DNA of 6,165 nucleotides from JBJHCA01 sp050485785 (lineage in GTDB: Bacteria; Bacteroidota; Bacteroidia; Chitinophagales; Saprospiraceae), in contig JBJHCA010000122.1 in assembly GCA_050485785.1 (NCBI GenBank), forward strand, positions 1 through 6,165. Reading direction: 5' to 3'. How positions within the stretch are numbered: the stretch's first letter is position 1; the number at the start of each line of letters is the position of its first letter. The notes under the pieces are model-generated. The model did no database searches, was not told the DNA's origin, and saw nothing but the letters and a program-made list of their open reading frames with translations. Shown piece by piece: positions 1 through 5,578 of the stretch. Made by a program: the position numbers and the translations under genes.

Positions 1-1206
1 GTAATGCTTCAAACCGGTATGAGAGCACCAATGGGCTTAAAGGTCTTTGGCCCTGATCTGAAAAGTATCGAAGCGTTCAGCCTTGAAATTGAGCAGCTGC
101 TCAAAGAAGTGCCCTCTGTAAAACCCGAGGCGGTTTATGCCGACAGAAGCTTGGGGAAACCTTACCTGGAAATTGATATTGACCGTATTGCCACTGCACG
201 CTACGGACTGAATATTGCAGATGTTCAGATGTACCTGGAAGTTGCTTTGGGCGGCATGCCATTAACCACCACCGTGGAAGGCCGTGAACGTTACAACATC
301 AGAGCCAGATACGCAAGAGAATGGCGTGACAATCCCGAGGCCATAAAGCGCATACTTATTCCTGCTCCTACAGGGCAGCAAATACCACTGGGTGAGCTCG
401 CTTCCATTGAGTATCGTCCGGGGCCTATGATGATCAGAGGGGAGAATACCTTTTTGGTGGGGTATGTGCTTTTAGATAAACGCAACGGGTTTTCGGAGGT
501 CACCGTTGTTGAAGATGCTTCAAATTTCCTCAGAGAAAAAATTGCTGCCGGAGAATTGGTTGTACCGGCAGGAGTGAGTTATCATTTTTCCGGAAGTTAT
601 GAAAACCAGGTCAGAGCTGAGAAACGACTGGCTATCGTTGTACCCTTGGTGCTGGCTTTAATTTTCCTCATTCTCTTTTTCCAGTTCCGATCAACGTCCA
701 CAGCGTTAATGATTTTTACAGCCATTGCAATGGCATTTGCCGGTGGTTTTTTAATGCTTTGGCTGTACAGCGAAAGCTGGTTCATGAACTTCACCATATT
801 CGATACCAATATGCGTGAATTGTTCCAGATGAAAACCTATAACCTGAGTGTTGCTGTTTGGGTAGGTTTTATTGCATTGTTTGGTATAGCTACCGATGAC
901 GGTGTTGTGATCTCTACTTATCTGATGCAAAGCTTTAAGAGGAATAAACCCGTAAATACGGTTGAAATACGCAAGGCTGTACTTGAAGCCGGTATCAGAA
1001 GAGTCAGGCCTTGTTTGATGACCACGGCAACCACCTTGCTGGCATTGCTGCCCATTTTAACCTCTTCCGGTCGTGGTGCCGATATTATGATTCCTATGGC
1101 TATTCCGGCTTTTGGCGGCATGGCAATTGCCTTAATTACTTTGTTTGTAGTTCCTGTGTTATATGCTGCAAGAGAGGAGTATTTAATTAAAAAAGTGAAA
1201 AAGTGA
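1..1206 (+). CDS. cusA: CusA-type heavy-metal RND efflux pump, C-terminal part (5' end outside window)
   Basis: This is the C-terminal ~400 residues of a proton-driven inner-membrane pump that exports metal, most likely Cu(I)/Ag(I), through a tripartite channel. The reading frame is open from base 1, and family members are about 1,000-1,450 residues long, so the ATG at position 4 is internal. It aligns by eye with E. coli CusA from about Met672: a Met-rich start (MLQTGMRAPMG), the periplasmic porter/docking part, then about five membrane helices (TM8-12; e.g. nt ~628-690, ~700-765, ~841-925, ~1003-1060, ~1105-1170). The acidic relay residue is kept as Asp (895-897, GIATDDG), but the position of CusA Lys984 is Cys (1012-1014, RVRPCLMT). 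About 25 codons (766-840) between TM8/9 and TM10 are longer than in E. coli. It ends KKVKK and overlaps the next gene by 4 nt. Family assignment is firm; the metal is inferred. Confidence 0.93.
   Translation, partial: VMLQTGMRAPMGLKVFGPDLKSIEAFSLEIEQLLKEVPSVKPEAVYADRSLGKPYLEIDIDRIATARYGLNIADVQMYLEVALGGMPLTTTVEGRERYNIRARYAREWRDNPEAIKRILIPAPTGQQIPLGELASIEYRPGPMMIRGENTFLVGYVLLDKRNGFSEVTVVEDASNFLREKIAAGELVVPAGVSYHFSGSYENQVRAEKRLAIVVPLVLALIFLILFFQFRSTSTALMIFTAIAMAFAGGFLMLWLYSESWFMNFTIFDTNMRELFQMKTYNLSVAVWVGFIALFGIATDDGVVISTYLMQSFKRNKPVNTVEIRKAVLEAGIRRVRPCLMTTATTLLALLPILTSSGRGADIMIPMAIPAFGGMAIALITLFVVPVLYAAREEYLIKKVKK
1191..1206 (+). repeat. 8-bp tandem repeat at the pump/outer-membrane-factor junction
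   Basis: AAAAGTGA occurs twice head to tail (1191-1198 and 1199-1206). The second copy holds both the GTG start of the downstream gene and the TGA stop of the pump gene. Because the unit is not a multiple of three, loss of one copy would, on reading the frames, join the two genes into one continuous frame. It may be simple A-rich coincidence. Confidence 0.7.
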
Positions 1207-2609
1207 AAAGCAGGTACTTTGTCATCGCGGTATTGTTGACTTTTGCCGGTTTTGTAAAAGGTCAATCTCTCGATGACTATCTATTGTTGGCTGCGGAAAA
1301 CAACCCCAGTCTCAAAGCCGGGTATTTTCAGTATCAGGCAGCGTTGGAGCGCGTTCCGCAAGTGGGGGCACTCCCTGATCCGCAACTTGGTTTTAGTTTT
1401 TTTATCATGCCCATGGAACGTTATATGGGCAATCAGATCGGTACTGTCTCGGTGATGCAGATGTTCCCGTGGTTTGGAACGCTGGAGGCTGCAAGAAGTG
1501 AAATGTCCTATATGGCCAGAGCAAAGTTTGAGGAGTTCAACGATGCCAAATCATCCTTGTTTTATGAAGTACGTACAAACTGGTACGTATTGCTTTTACT
1601 GGAACAGGAAATTGCCATTACAAAAGAAAACCTGGAATTGCTCAAAACAATGGAGCAAATTGCCCTGGCTCGATTCAGAAGTGGAGCACAAGGCAGTGGC
1701 AGTTCCGGTGGTTCAACCGGCATGCGAAGTATGGAGAATCAAACTCCGGCCATTTCAGGCGGTAGTATGAGAGGAATGGACATGCAGAGCGGGTTACCTG
1801 CTGGAAGTACCCCCTCACGCAGTATGCCCGCAATGGGCGAAATGGAGAAGATGGGAAGCAGTGGCAGCATGATCAATGTATTGCGGGTGCAAATTGAGAT
1901 CAACGAACTGCAATACACACTGTCGCGGTTGGAAGAAAGCAGGGCACCAATTGTTGCCCGTTTTAATCGATTACTCAATCGACACAGGCATGAGCCGGTA
2001 ACTATAGCAGACACTATACTGCAAGCCTCATTGCCTGTTTTGCTTTCAGAAATTCCCGACAGTATAAAATTTAACAACCCCATGTTGAAAATGCTGGAGC
2101 AGGAGGAGGCAGCATGGATGGCACAGGGCAGAATGAACCAAAAAATGGGTTTGCCTATGATCGGCGTGGGTCTGGAATATGAAATTTTCAGGCCCAGAGC
2201 AGGCAGTGAAAGCATGATGAATGGCAGAAACATGTTAATGCCCATGGCAACGGTCACCATACCGCTTTGGCGAAAAAAATACACGGCTTCTGTCAGGGAG
2301 TCTGATTTTATGAGACAAGCAGTAATCGAACAAAGGCAGGATCTCAGTAATCAGTTAATGGTCAATTATGAAGATGCTCTGAATGATTTCCACGATGCCC
2401 GTCGCAGAGCAGAATTGTTTCAAAGTCAGGCTTCTTTGGCCGGTCAGGCTTTGAATATCCTCATTACCCAATATACTACAGAAGGAAGCGATTTTGAGGA
2501 GGTACTGAGAATGCAGCAACAACTTTTAGATTACCGCTTACAATACCTGGATGCACTTATTGACGGAAATATAGCTGTGGCTATGATGAAAAGGCTAATG
2601 GGGAGGTGA
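1203..2609 (+). CDS. TolC/CusC-family outer-membrane efflux protein with Met-rich insert
   Basis: Outer-membrane factor (468 aa, normal for the family) that forms the exit duct of the tripartite metal pump. The start is GTG at 1203: an in-frame TAA at 1188-1190 excludes anything further upstream, and GTG gives a good signal peptide (MKSRYF then a hydrophobic stretch, probable cleavage near VKG/QS). A purine-rich AGAGAGGAG at 1171-1179 is too far (23 nt) to be a standard ribosome site, so coupling through the 4-nt overlap with the pump gene is likely. Two outer-membrane-efflux repeats are seen, rich in long helices; the last (~residues 365-468) has typical QA.L..QY..G..DF and LQYLDALID features. 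Between the halves lies a Gly/Ser/Met insert (residues ~161-223; 10 Met in 174-223). A second Met patch, MMNGRNMLMPM (338-348), precedes a conserved-looking strand TVTIPLWRKKY. The role in copper/silver efflux is inferred from these sites and the operon. Confidence 0.92.
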   Translation: MKSRYFVIAVLLTFAGFVKGQSLDDYLLLAAENNPSLKAGYFQYQAALERVPQVGALPDPQLGFSFFIMPMERYMGNQIGTVSVMQMFPWFGTLEAARSEMSYMARAKFEEFNDAKSSLFYEVRTNWYVLLLLEQEIAITKENLELLKTMEQIALARFRSGAQGSGSSGGSTGMRSMENQTPAISGGSMRGMDMQSGLPAGSTPSRSMPAMGEMEKMGSSGSMINVLRVQIEINELQYTLSRLEESRAPIVARFNRLLNRHRHEPVTIADTILQASLPVLLSEIPDSIKFNNPMLKMLEQEEAAWMAQGRMNQKMGLPMIGVGLEYEIFRPRAGSESMMNGRNMLMPMATVTIPLWRKKYTASVRESDFMRQAVIEQRQDLSNQLMVNYEDALNDFHDARRRAELFQSQASLAGQALNILITQYTTEGSDFEEVLRMQQQLLDYRLQYLDALIDGNIAVAMMKRLMGR

Positions 2610-2675
2610 AATTCTGATGGATTGATAGTGAGTTGGAAAAATGGGTTGATGAATAATGAATAAAAACAAAATATT
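2610..2675 (+). other. Short low-complexity spacer upstream of the four-helix-bundle gene
   Basis: This 66-bp gap has no credible gene. Its left part is made of GATTGAT/GTTGATGA-like words (e.g. GATGGATTGAT at 2616-2626) and its right part is A-rich, leading directly to the ATG at 2676 without a clear Shine-Dalgarno site. I see no convincing promoter of the Bacteroidota type (TTG then TAnnTTTG). Read-through from the upstream genes is the simplest explanation for expression of the next gene. Confidence 0.5.
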
Positions 2676-3035
2676 ATGGAAAAAAGAAATGAAGTTTTAG
2701 CGTCGCCATTTGAATTTGCATTACAAACTATAGAATTTAGTGAATTGTTGGAAAATAAAAAGAAACATGTTATTGCAAAACAACTTTTGAGAAGCGGAAC
2801 TTCACCCGGTGCAAATTTACGAGAAGCACAAAATGCTTCCAGCAGAGGGGATTTTATTCATAAATGTATAATAGCATTGAAAGAAGCAGATGAAACAGAA
2901 TATTGGCTGCTGTTGTGTAGCAAAAGTAAGAATTACCCGGACACTGGTCATTTGCTTGATAAAGCTTTGTCTCTGAAGAAGTTATTAATAAAAATTATTA
3001 CTTCATCTAAAAGAATTGAAAATGAAAAAGTCTAA
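2676..3035 (+). CDS. Four-helix-bundle protein of the 23S rRNA intervening-sequence family
   Basis: A 119-residue cytosolic protein of the family found inside 23S rRNA intervening sequences and as scattered single genes in Bacteroidota; its molecular function is not established. The family signature is clear: PFEFALQTIEF in helix 1, AKQLLRSGTSPGANLREAQNA in the centre (usual form R.gtSigANi.Ea), and FIHKCIIALKEADETEYWL in helix 3, followed by a Lys/Ile-rich last helix. Length is full. There is no signal peptide or metal motif to tie it to efflux. By hand count bases 2701-3000 are about 34% G+C (101/300), visibly lower than much of the flanking genes. It sits between the outer-membrane-factor and adaptor genes and overlaps the adaptor gene by 14 nt. 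It looks like a passenger that entered the operon, but a structural or RNA-binding role cannot be excluded. There is no rRNA sequence around it. Confidence 0.9.
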   Translation: MEKRNEVLASPFEFALQTIEFSELLENKKKHVIAKQLLRSGTSPGANLREAQNASSRGDFIHKCIIALKEADETEYWLLLCSKSKNYPDTGHLLDKALSLKKLLIKIITSSKRIENEKV

Positions 3036-4761
3036 TATAAAAAAGTCTAATATAAAAAAGTATGGAATTAGTTTGTTAATTCTTGCGATAGGAATACTTA
3101 TAGGCAGGTTATTCTTTCCATCCAATCAACTTCAATCAAACCATCAATCTGACACTCAAACTATCCAACAATCAAACCATCAAGAGTACACATGCTCCAT
3201 GCATCCCCAGATTCGCCAGAATGAACCGGGCAAATGCCCCATTTGCGGAATGGATCTCATCCCATTAGCCGCAAGATCGGGCTTCGGTGAAACCAGTCCA
3301 TTTGTTTATTCCATGTCACCCGAAGCCATTGCACTGGCCAATGTTCAAACACAGCAAGTAAAGTTTGTGGTTCCCGAACACGAAGTGTTTCTTACGGGCA
3401 AAGTGGCCATTAATGAACAGAAAATTGCGGTGATCACCGCTAACTATTCAGGCCGCATTGAAGAGCTGTTTGTTGATTTTACCGGGCAGCCGGTTGAAAA
3501 AGGGCAAAAACTGGCATCGATCTATTCGCCTGAATTGGTCACGGCTCAACAAGAGTTAATAGAAGCAGCAAAATTTAAAGACCTGAACCCTGCCCTCTAC
3601 AATGCTGCCAAAGACAAACTGCGCTTCTGGAAACTCACGGAAACTCAAATCAATAACATTGAAAGCAGTGGAGCTGTATCTGCCGAATTCGATGTTTATG
3701 CCGACCGCTCGGGTGTGGTTATCAGACGGGATATTGCAAAAGGCGATTTCGTGAGCAGAGGTCAGGTTTTGTTTGAAACTGCTGACCTGAGCAAAGTTTG
3801 GGTTTTACTGGATGCTTACGAAAGTGACCTTCCATTGATCAATGTGGGACAAAGAATTACCATAACTGTGGCTTCACTACCCGGGAAAGAATTTGTTTCC
3901 GGTATCGCTTTCATTGACCCGCTGATCAATCCTCAAACAAGAACTGCAGCCGTAAGGGCAGAGTTGAACAATCCCCGGCTATTACTCAAGCCTGAAATGT
4001 TTGTCAATGGTAGAGTTAAATCCGGATTATCCCTCCATGAAAAATCACTGGTCATCCCAAAATCTTCGCTTTTGTGGACAGGTAAACGGTCTGTAGTTTA
4101 TGTGAAGGTTCCCGACGCGGAATTTCCTGCGTTTGAAATGAGGGAGATCACTCTGGGTACTTCTCTGGGCGAGTATTACCAGGTTGTCAGTGGTTTGGTC
4201 GAAAATGAGGAAATTGTTACTCACGGAGTTTTTGCCATTGATGGCGCAGCGCAGCTCAGCGGTAATTACAGCATGATGAACCGCCAGGTATCAAGGCGTA
4301 TTGCTGTTCCCGAAAAGTTCACTGAACAGCTTTCACAGTGGGTCGATCACTATTTTGATTTAAAAAATCATCTGGTGAACTCCGATTTTGAGCAAACACG
4401 TTCAACGGCGAGCATAATGCAGGCTTTACTGGCTAAAATTGACATGAGTATACTCGATGAAGATGCGCACACCATCTGGATGGATCACCACAAAAAACTG
4501 AAAGAATATATTGACCGGCTCAAGAATGCCGGGGATATCGAAAGTCAGAGAACATGGCTCTCTCCTCTGTCTGACCAGCTTGTGGAAACCGTTGAAATTT
4601 TCGGAGTGAGTATTGAAACCGTCTTTGTTACTTTCTGTCCCATGGCTTTGGATGACGAAGGAGCTTATTGGCTCAGTGAAATTGAAGAGGTCAACAACCC
4701 GTATTTTGGTGACAAAATGCTGAGATGCGGTGTAGTGGAAAAAACCATCAGAAGCAGGTAA
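3022..4761 (+). CDS. cusB: CusB-type periplasmic adaptor with N-terminal heavy-metal-binding domain and C-terminal DUF3347
   Basis: Membrane-fusion protein joining pump and outer-membrane duct; 579 aa from the ATG at 3022. An in-frame TTG at 3016 is possible but would add only two residues and is less likely. Order of parts: Lys-rich start (KKSNI repeated), signal-anchor helix (~residues 16-32, no lipobox Cys), Gln/Ser/Asn linker (~34-55), heavy-metal-binding domain with C58-S-M60-H61 and C72-P-I-C75-G-M77, barrel-sandwich/lipoyl and alpha-hairpin parts (~110-250), beta-barrel and membrane-proximal parts (~250-425), then a DUF3347-type domain (~435-575) with C539-P-M541, GAYWLS, NPYFGDKM and C569-G. 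It is longer than E. coli CusB (about 400 aa) because of both extra modules. Both ends carry soft-metal ligands, suggesting capture of Cu(I)/Ag(I) in the periplasm. Overlap with the preceding gene implies translational coupling. The family is firm; the metal is inferred. Confidence 0.94.
   Translation: MKKSNIKKSNIKKYGISLLILAIGILIGRLFFPSNQLQSNHQSDTQTIQQSNHQEYTCSMHPQIRQNEPGKCPICGMDLIPLAARSGFGETSPFVYSMSPEAIALANVQTQQVKFVVPEHEVFLTGKVAINEQKIAVITANYSGRIEELFVDFTGQPVEKGQKLASIYSPELVTAQQELIEAAKFKDLNPALYNAAKDKLRFWKLTETQINNIESSGAVSAEFDVYADRSGVVIRRDIAKGDFVSRGQVLFETADLSKVWVLLDAYESDLPLINVGQRITITVASLPGKEFVSGIAFIDPLINPQTRTAAVRAELNNPRLLLKPEMFVNGRVKSGLSLHEKSLVIPKSSLLWTGKRSVVYVKVPDAEFPAFEMREITLGTSLGEYYQVVSGLVENEEIVTHGVFAIDGAAQLSGNYSMMNRQVSRRIAVPEKFTEQLSQWVDHYFDLKNHLVNSDFEQTRSTASIMQALLAKIDMSILDEDAHTIWMDHHKKLKEYIDRLKNAGDIESQRTWLSPLSDQLVETVEIFGVSIETVFVTFCPMALDDEGAYWLSEIEEVNNPYFGDKMLRCGVVEKTIRSR
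3025..3054 (+). repeat. 15-bp tandem repeat at the adaptor start
   Basis: Two perfect copies of a 15-bp unit (3025-3039 and 3040-3054), followed by a partial third (AAAAAGTAT), encode KKSNI-KKSNI-KKY at the adaptor N-terminus. The TAA stop of the upstream four-helix-bundle gene lies in the first copy. As the unit is five codons, copy-number change would lengthen or shorten only the cytoplasmic tail of the adaptor. Confidence 0.9.
3133..3183 (+). repeat. Direct repeats in the adaptor linker
   Basis: CAATCAAACCATCAA occurs at 3133-3147 and again, perfectly, at 3169-3183, 36 bp (12 codons) apart, inside a CAATCA-rich stretch beginning near 3123. It encodes a Gln/Ser/Asn/His linker (SNHQ twice) between the membrane anchor and the metal-binding domain. 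Probably a slippage-made flexible linker; the His residues could in principle touch metal. Confidence 0.85.
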
Positions 4762-4889
4762 GCCCTTACAATATCGCGGGGAAGTATACCAGTCGAATTC
4801 AGCAAGAACTGGCCCCCATCGTAACCCGGACATTCACTTTTCTTCACCCTTCACTGATTTTGCCTGTTGTTTTCTGTATCTCTTTGTGG

Positions 4890-4904
4890 TGCCGCTTCGC
4901 GGCA
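4890..4904. other. Short GC-rich hairpin (possible terminator part)
   Basis: TGCCGC-TTC-GCGGCA forms a perfect six-pair stem with a three-base loop (or five pairs around CTTCG). It lies 129 bp after the adaptor stop. No T-run follows on either strand, so a classic intrinsic terminator is not supported. Confidence 0.45.
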
Positions 4905-4933
4905 TGGTAGCTTTAGTCGGCAGTGTACCCAAT

Positions 4934-4947
4934 GGCGGCATTCCGCC
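4934..4947. other. Short GC-rich hairpin (possible terminator part)
   Basis: GGCGG-CATT-CCGCC forms a perfect five-pair stem with a four-base loop. On the + strand an A-run (CAACAAAAAG) follows; on the - strand the T-run comes before the stem. The arrangement does not match a standard intrinsic terminator in either direction. Confidence 0.4.
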
Positions 4948-5043
4948 CAACAAAAAGTTATGTATCATAAAACATCGTGCAAAAAAGAATGAAGCAGCGC
5001 TAATTACCACATCACTGTCATTTCCCCCACAACAGATTCCATC

Positions 5044-5082
5044 CTCGGGCTAAACAACCTCCAACCCGGGCCCGAGCTTTTT
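5044..5082 (+). terminator. Candidate intrinsic terminator for the efflux operon, overlapping the Rrf2 gene end
   Basis: CTCGGGC (5044-5050) and GCCCGAG (5070-5076) are perfect 7-bp inverted arms with a 19-base loop, followed on the + strand by C and five T (5078-5082). This is the only stem plus T-run in the convergent zone. It lies mostly within the last codons of the opposing Rrf2 gene, and 283 bp after the adaptor stop, which makes it uncertain. The loop is long, and the nested CCCGGG palindrome offers competing folds. Confidence 0.35.
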
Positions 5083-5529
5083 GACAAATCCCTGCAGTTT
5101 GTCATTGGCCTTTTTTTCAGGCCCCATCAAATCTGCTATGGTCACGCGGTTTAGTACCTCGTCAACGGAAAGCTGTACCACTTTCCACAGTGACCTGAGC
5201 GTACAATCTGTTGAATTGGTACAAATCCTGAACTGACCGCTGTGGGCATGGCAAAAGGACTGGTCAAACAGGGTGCCACCCAGAGCATTCAGTACTTCAC
5301 TCACCTGGATATCGCCGGGCTTGCGATTGAGGATGTACCCGCCTTTTTGTCCGCGAGTACTGCTAATGAGGCCGGCAATGCGCAGGGTGCGGGTCAGTTT
5401 GGCCACGTATGATGAGGAAATGCCTTCCATTTCACTCAGCTGAAAAATGCTGAGTCCTTCCTGTGGATCGGCCTTGGCGATCTGGATCATCATTCTTAAA
5501 CCGTACTCGTCCTGCGATGAAATTTTCAT
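5050..5529 (-). CDS. Rrf2-family transcriptional regulator with three cysteines (IscR/NsrR-like)
   Basis: A 159-residue DNA-binding regulator, likely an Fe-S cluster sensor. The start at 5529 gives the conserved family N-terminus (MKISSQDEYGLRMM) and has purine-rich AGGAG (5531-5535) and AAGGA (5541-5545) just upstream; a start at 5613 would overlap the previous gene and add a tail not typical of the family. The winged helix is seen at ~residues 1-70, with recognition-helix text ISSSYVAKLTRTLRIAGL (37-54) and wing RGQKGGY (59-65). Then come C93, C103 and C109 (C-x9-C-x5-C) followed by LRSLW. Canonical IscR has C-x5-C-x5-C plus His; here the His position is Arg112, while H94 and H96 follow the first Cys, and Glu8 sits where other Rrf2 proteins use an acidic ligand. 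It is the last gene of the SUF-side cluster, 49 bp after the DUF59 gene, so control of SUF genes is the natural inference. Confidence 0.9.
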   Translation of the reverse strand: MKISSQDEYGLRMMIQIAKADPQEGLSIFQLSEMEGISSSYVAKLTRTLRIAGLISSTRGQKGGYILNRKPGDIQVSEVLNALGGTLFDQSFCHAHSGQFRICTNSTDCTLRSLWKVVQLSVDEVLNRVTIADLMGPEKKANDKLQGFVKKLGPGLEVV

Positions 5530-5578
5530 ACTCCTGTTTTTCCTTGTTCTTGTTTCCCTGCTATCCGCCGGATAATGC

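Larger units (their letters stand above)
4762..5049. other. Convergent intergenic region, apparently non-coding
   Basis: This 288-bp gap separates the efflux operon (+) from the SUF-associated genes (-), whose 3' ends face each other. I see no reading frame with recognisable protein features on either strand and no tRNA-like fold. It contains two short GC-rich hairpins (4890-4904 and 4934-4947) and a weaker one with arms CCAGT/ACTGG near 4790-4811. Because both flanking operons end here, transcription termination is the expected function; no promoter is needed for either. Confidence 0.6.

Noticed and set aside
4..6. ATG at 4 as the start of a 400-residue protein
   Set aside because: The text corresponds to the middle of CusA-type pumps, and the frame is open to base 1.
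1739..2284. 181-codon open frame on the - strand inside the outer-membrane-factor gene
   Set aside because: It lies wholly opposite a well-supported gene and its translation shows no recognisable domain; it reflects the composition of the + strand gene.
3016..3021. TTG at 3016 as the adaptor start
   Set aside because: The ATG two codons later (3022) is in frame and a stronger start; no feature is gained from the two extra residues.
2610..3035. Four-helix-bundle gene as part of a 23S rRNA intervening sequence
   Set aside because: No 23S rRNA sequence flanks it; both neighbours are protein genes for efflux.
2616..3183. CRISPR-like or phage-type repeat array
   Set aside because: Only two copies of each short repeat exist, with no regular spacers and no cas genes; they are explained as coding low-complexity DNA.
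4426..4847. Open frames on the - strand across the adaptor end and the intergenic start
   Set aside because: They overlap the conserved DUF3347 coding region and give no family-like protein sequence.
4725..4910. 61-codon + strand frame running from the adaptor end into the gap
   Set aside because: It is a different frame from the adaptor, starts inside conserved coding sequence, and shows no ribosome site or domain.
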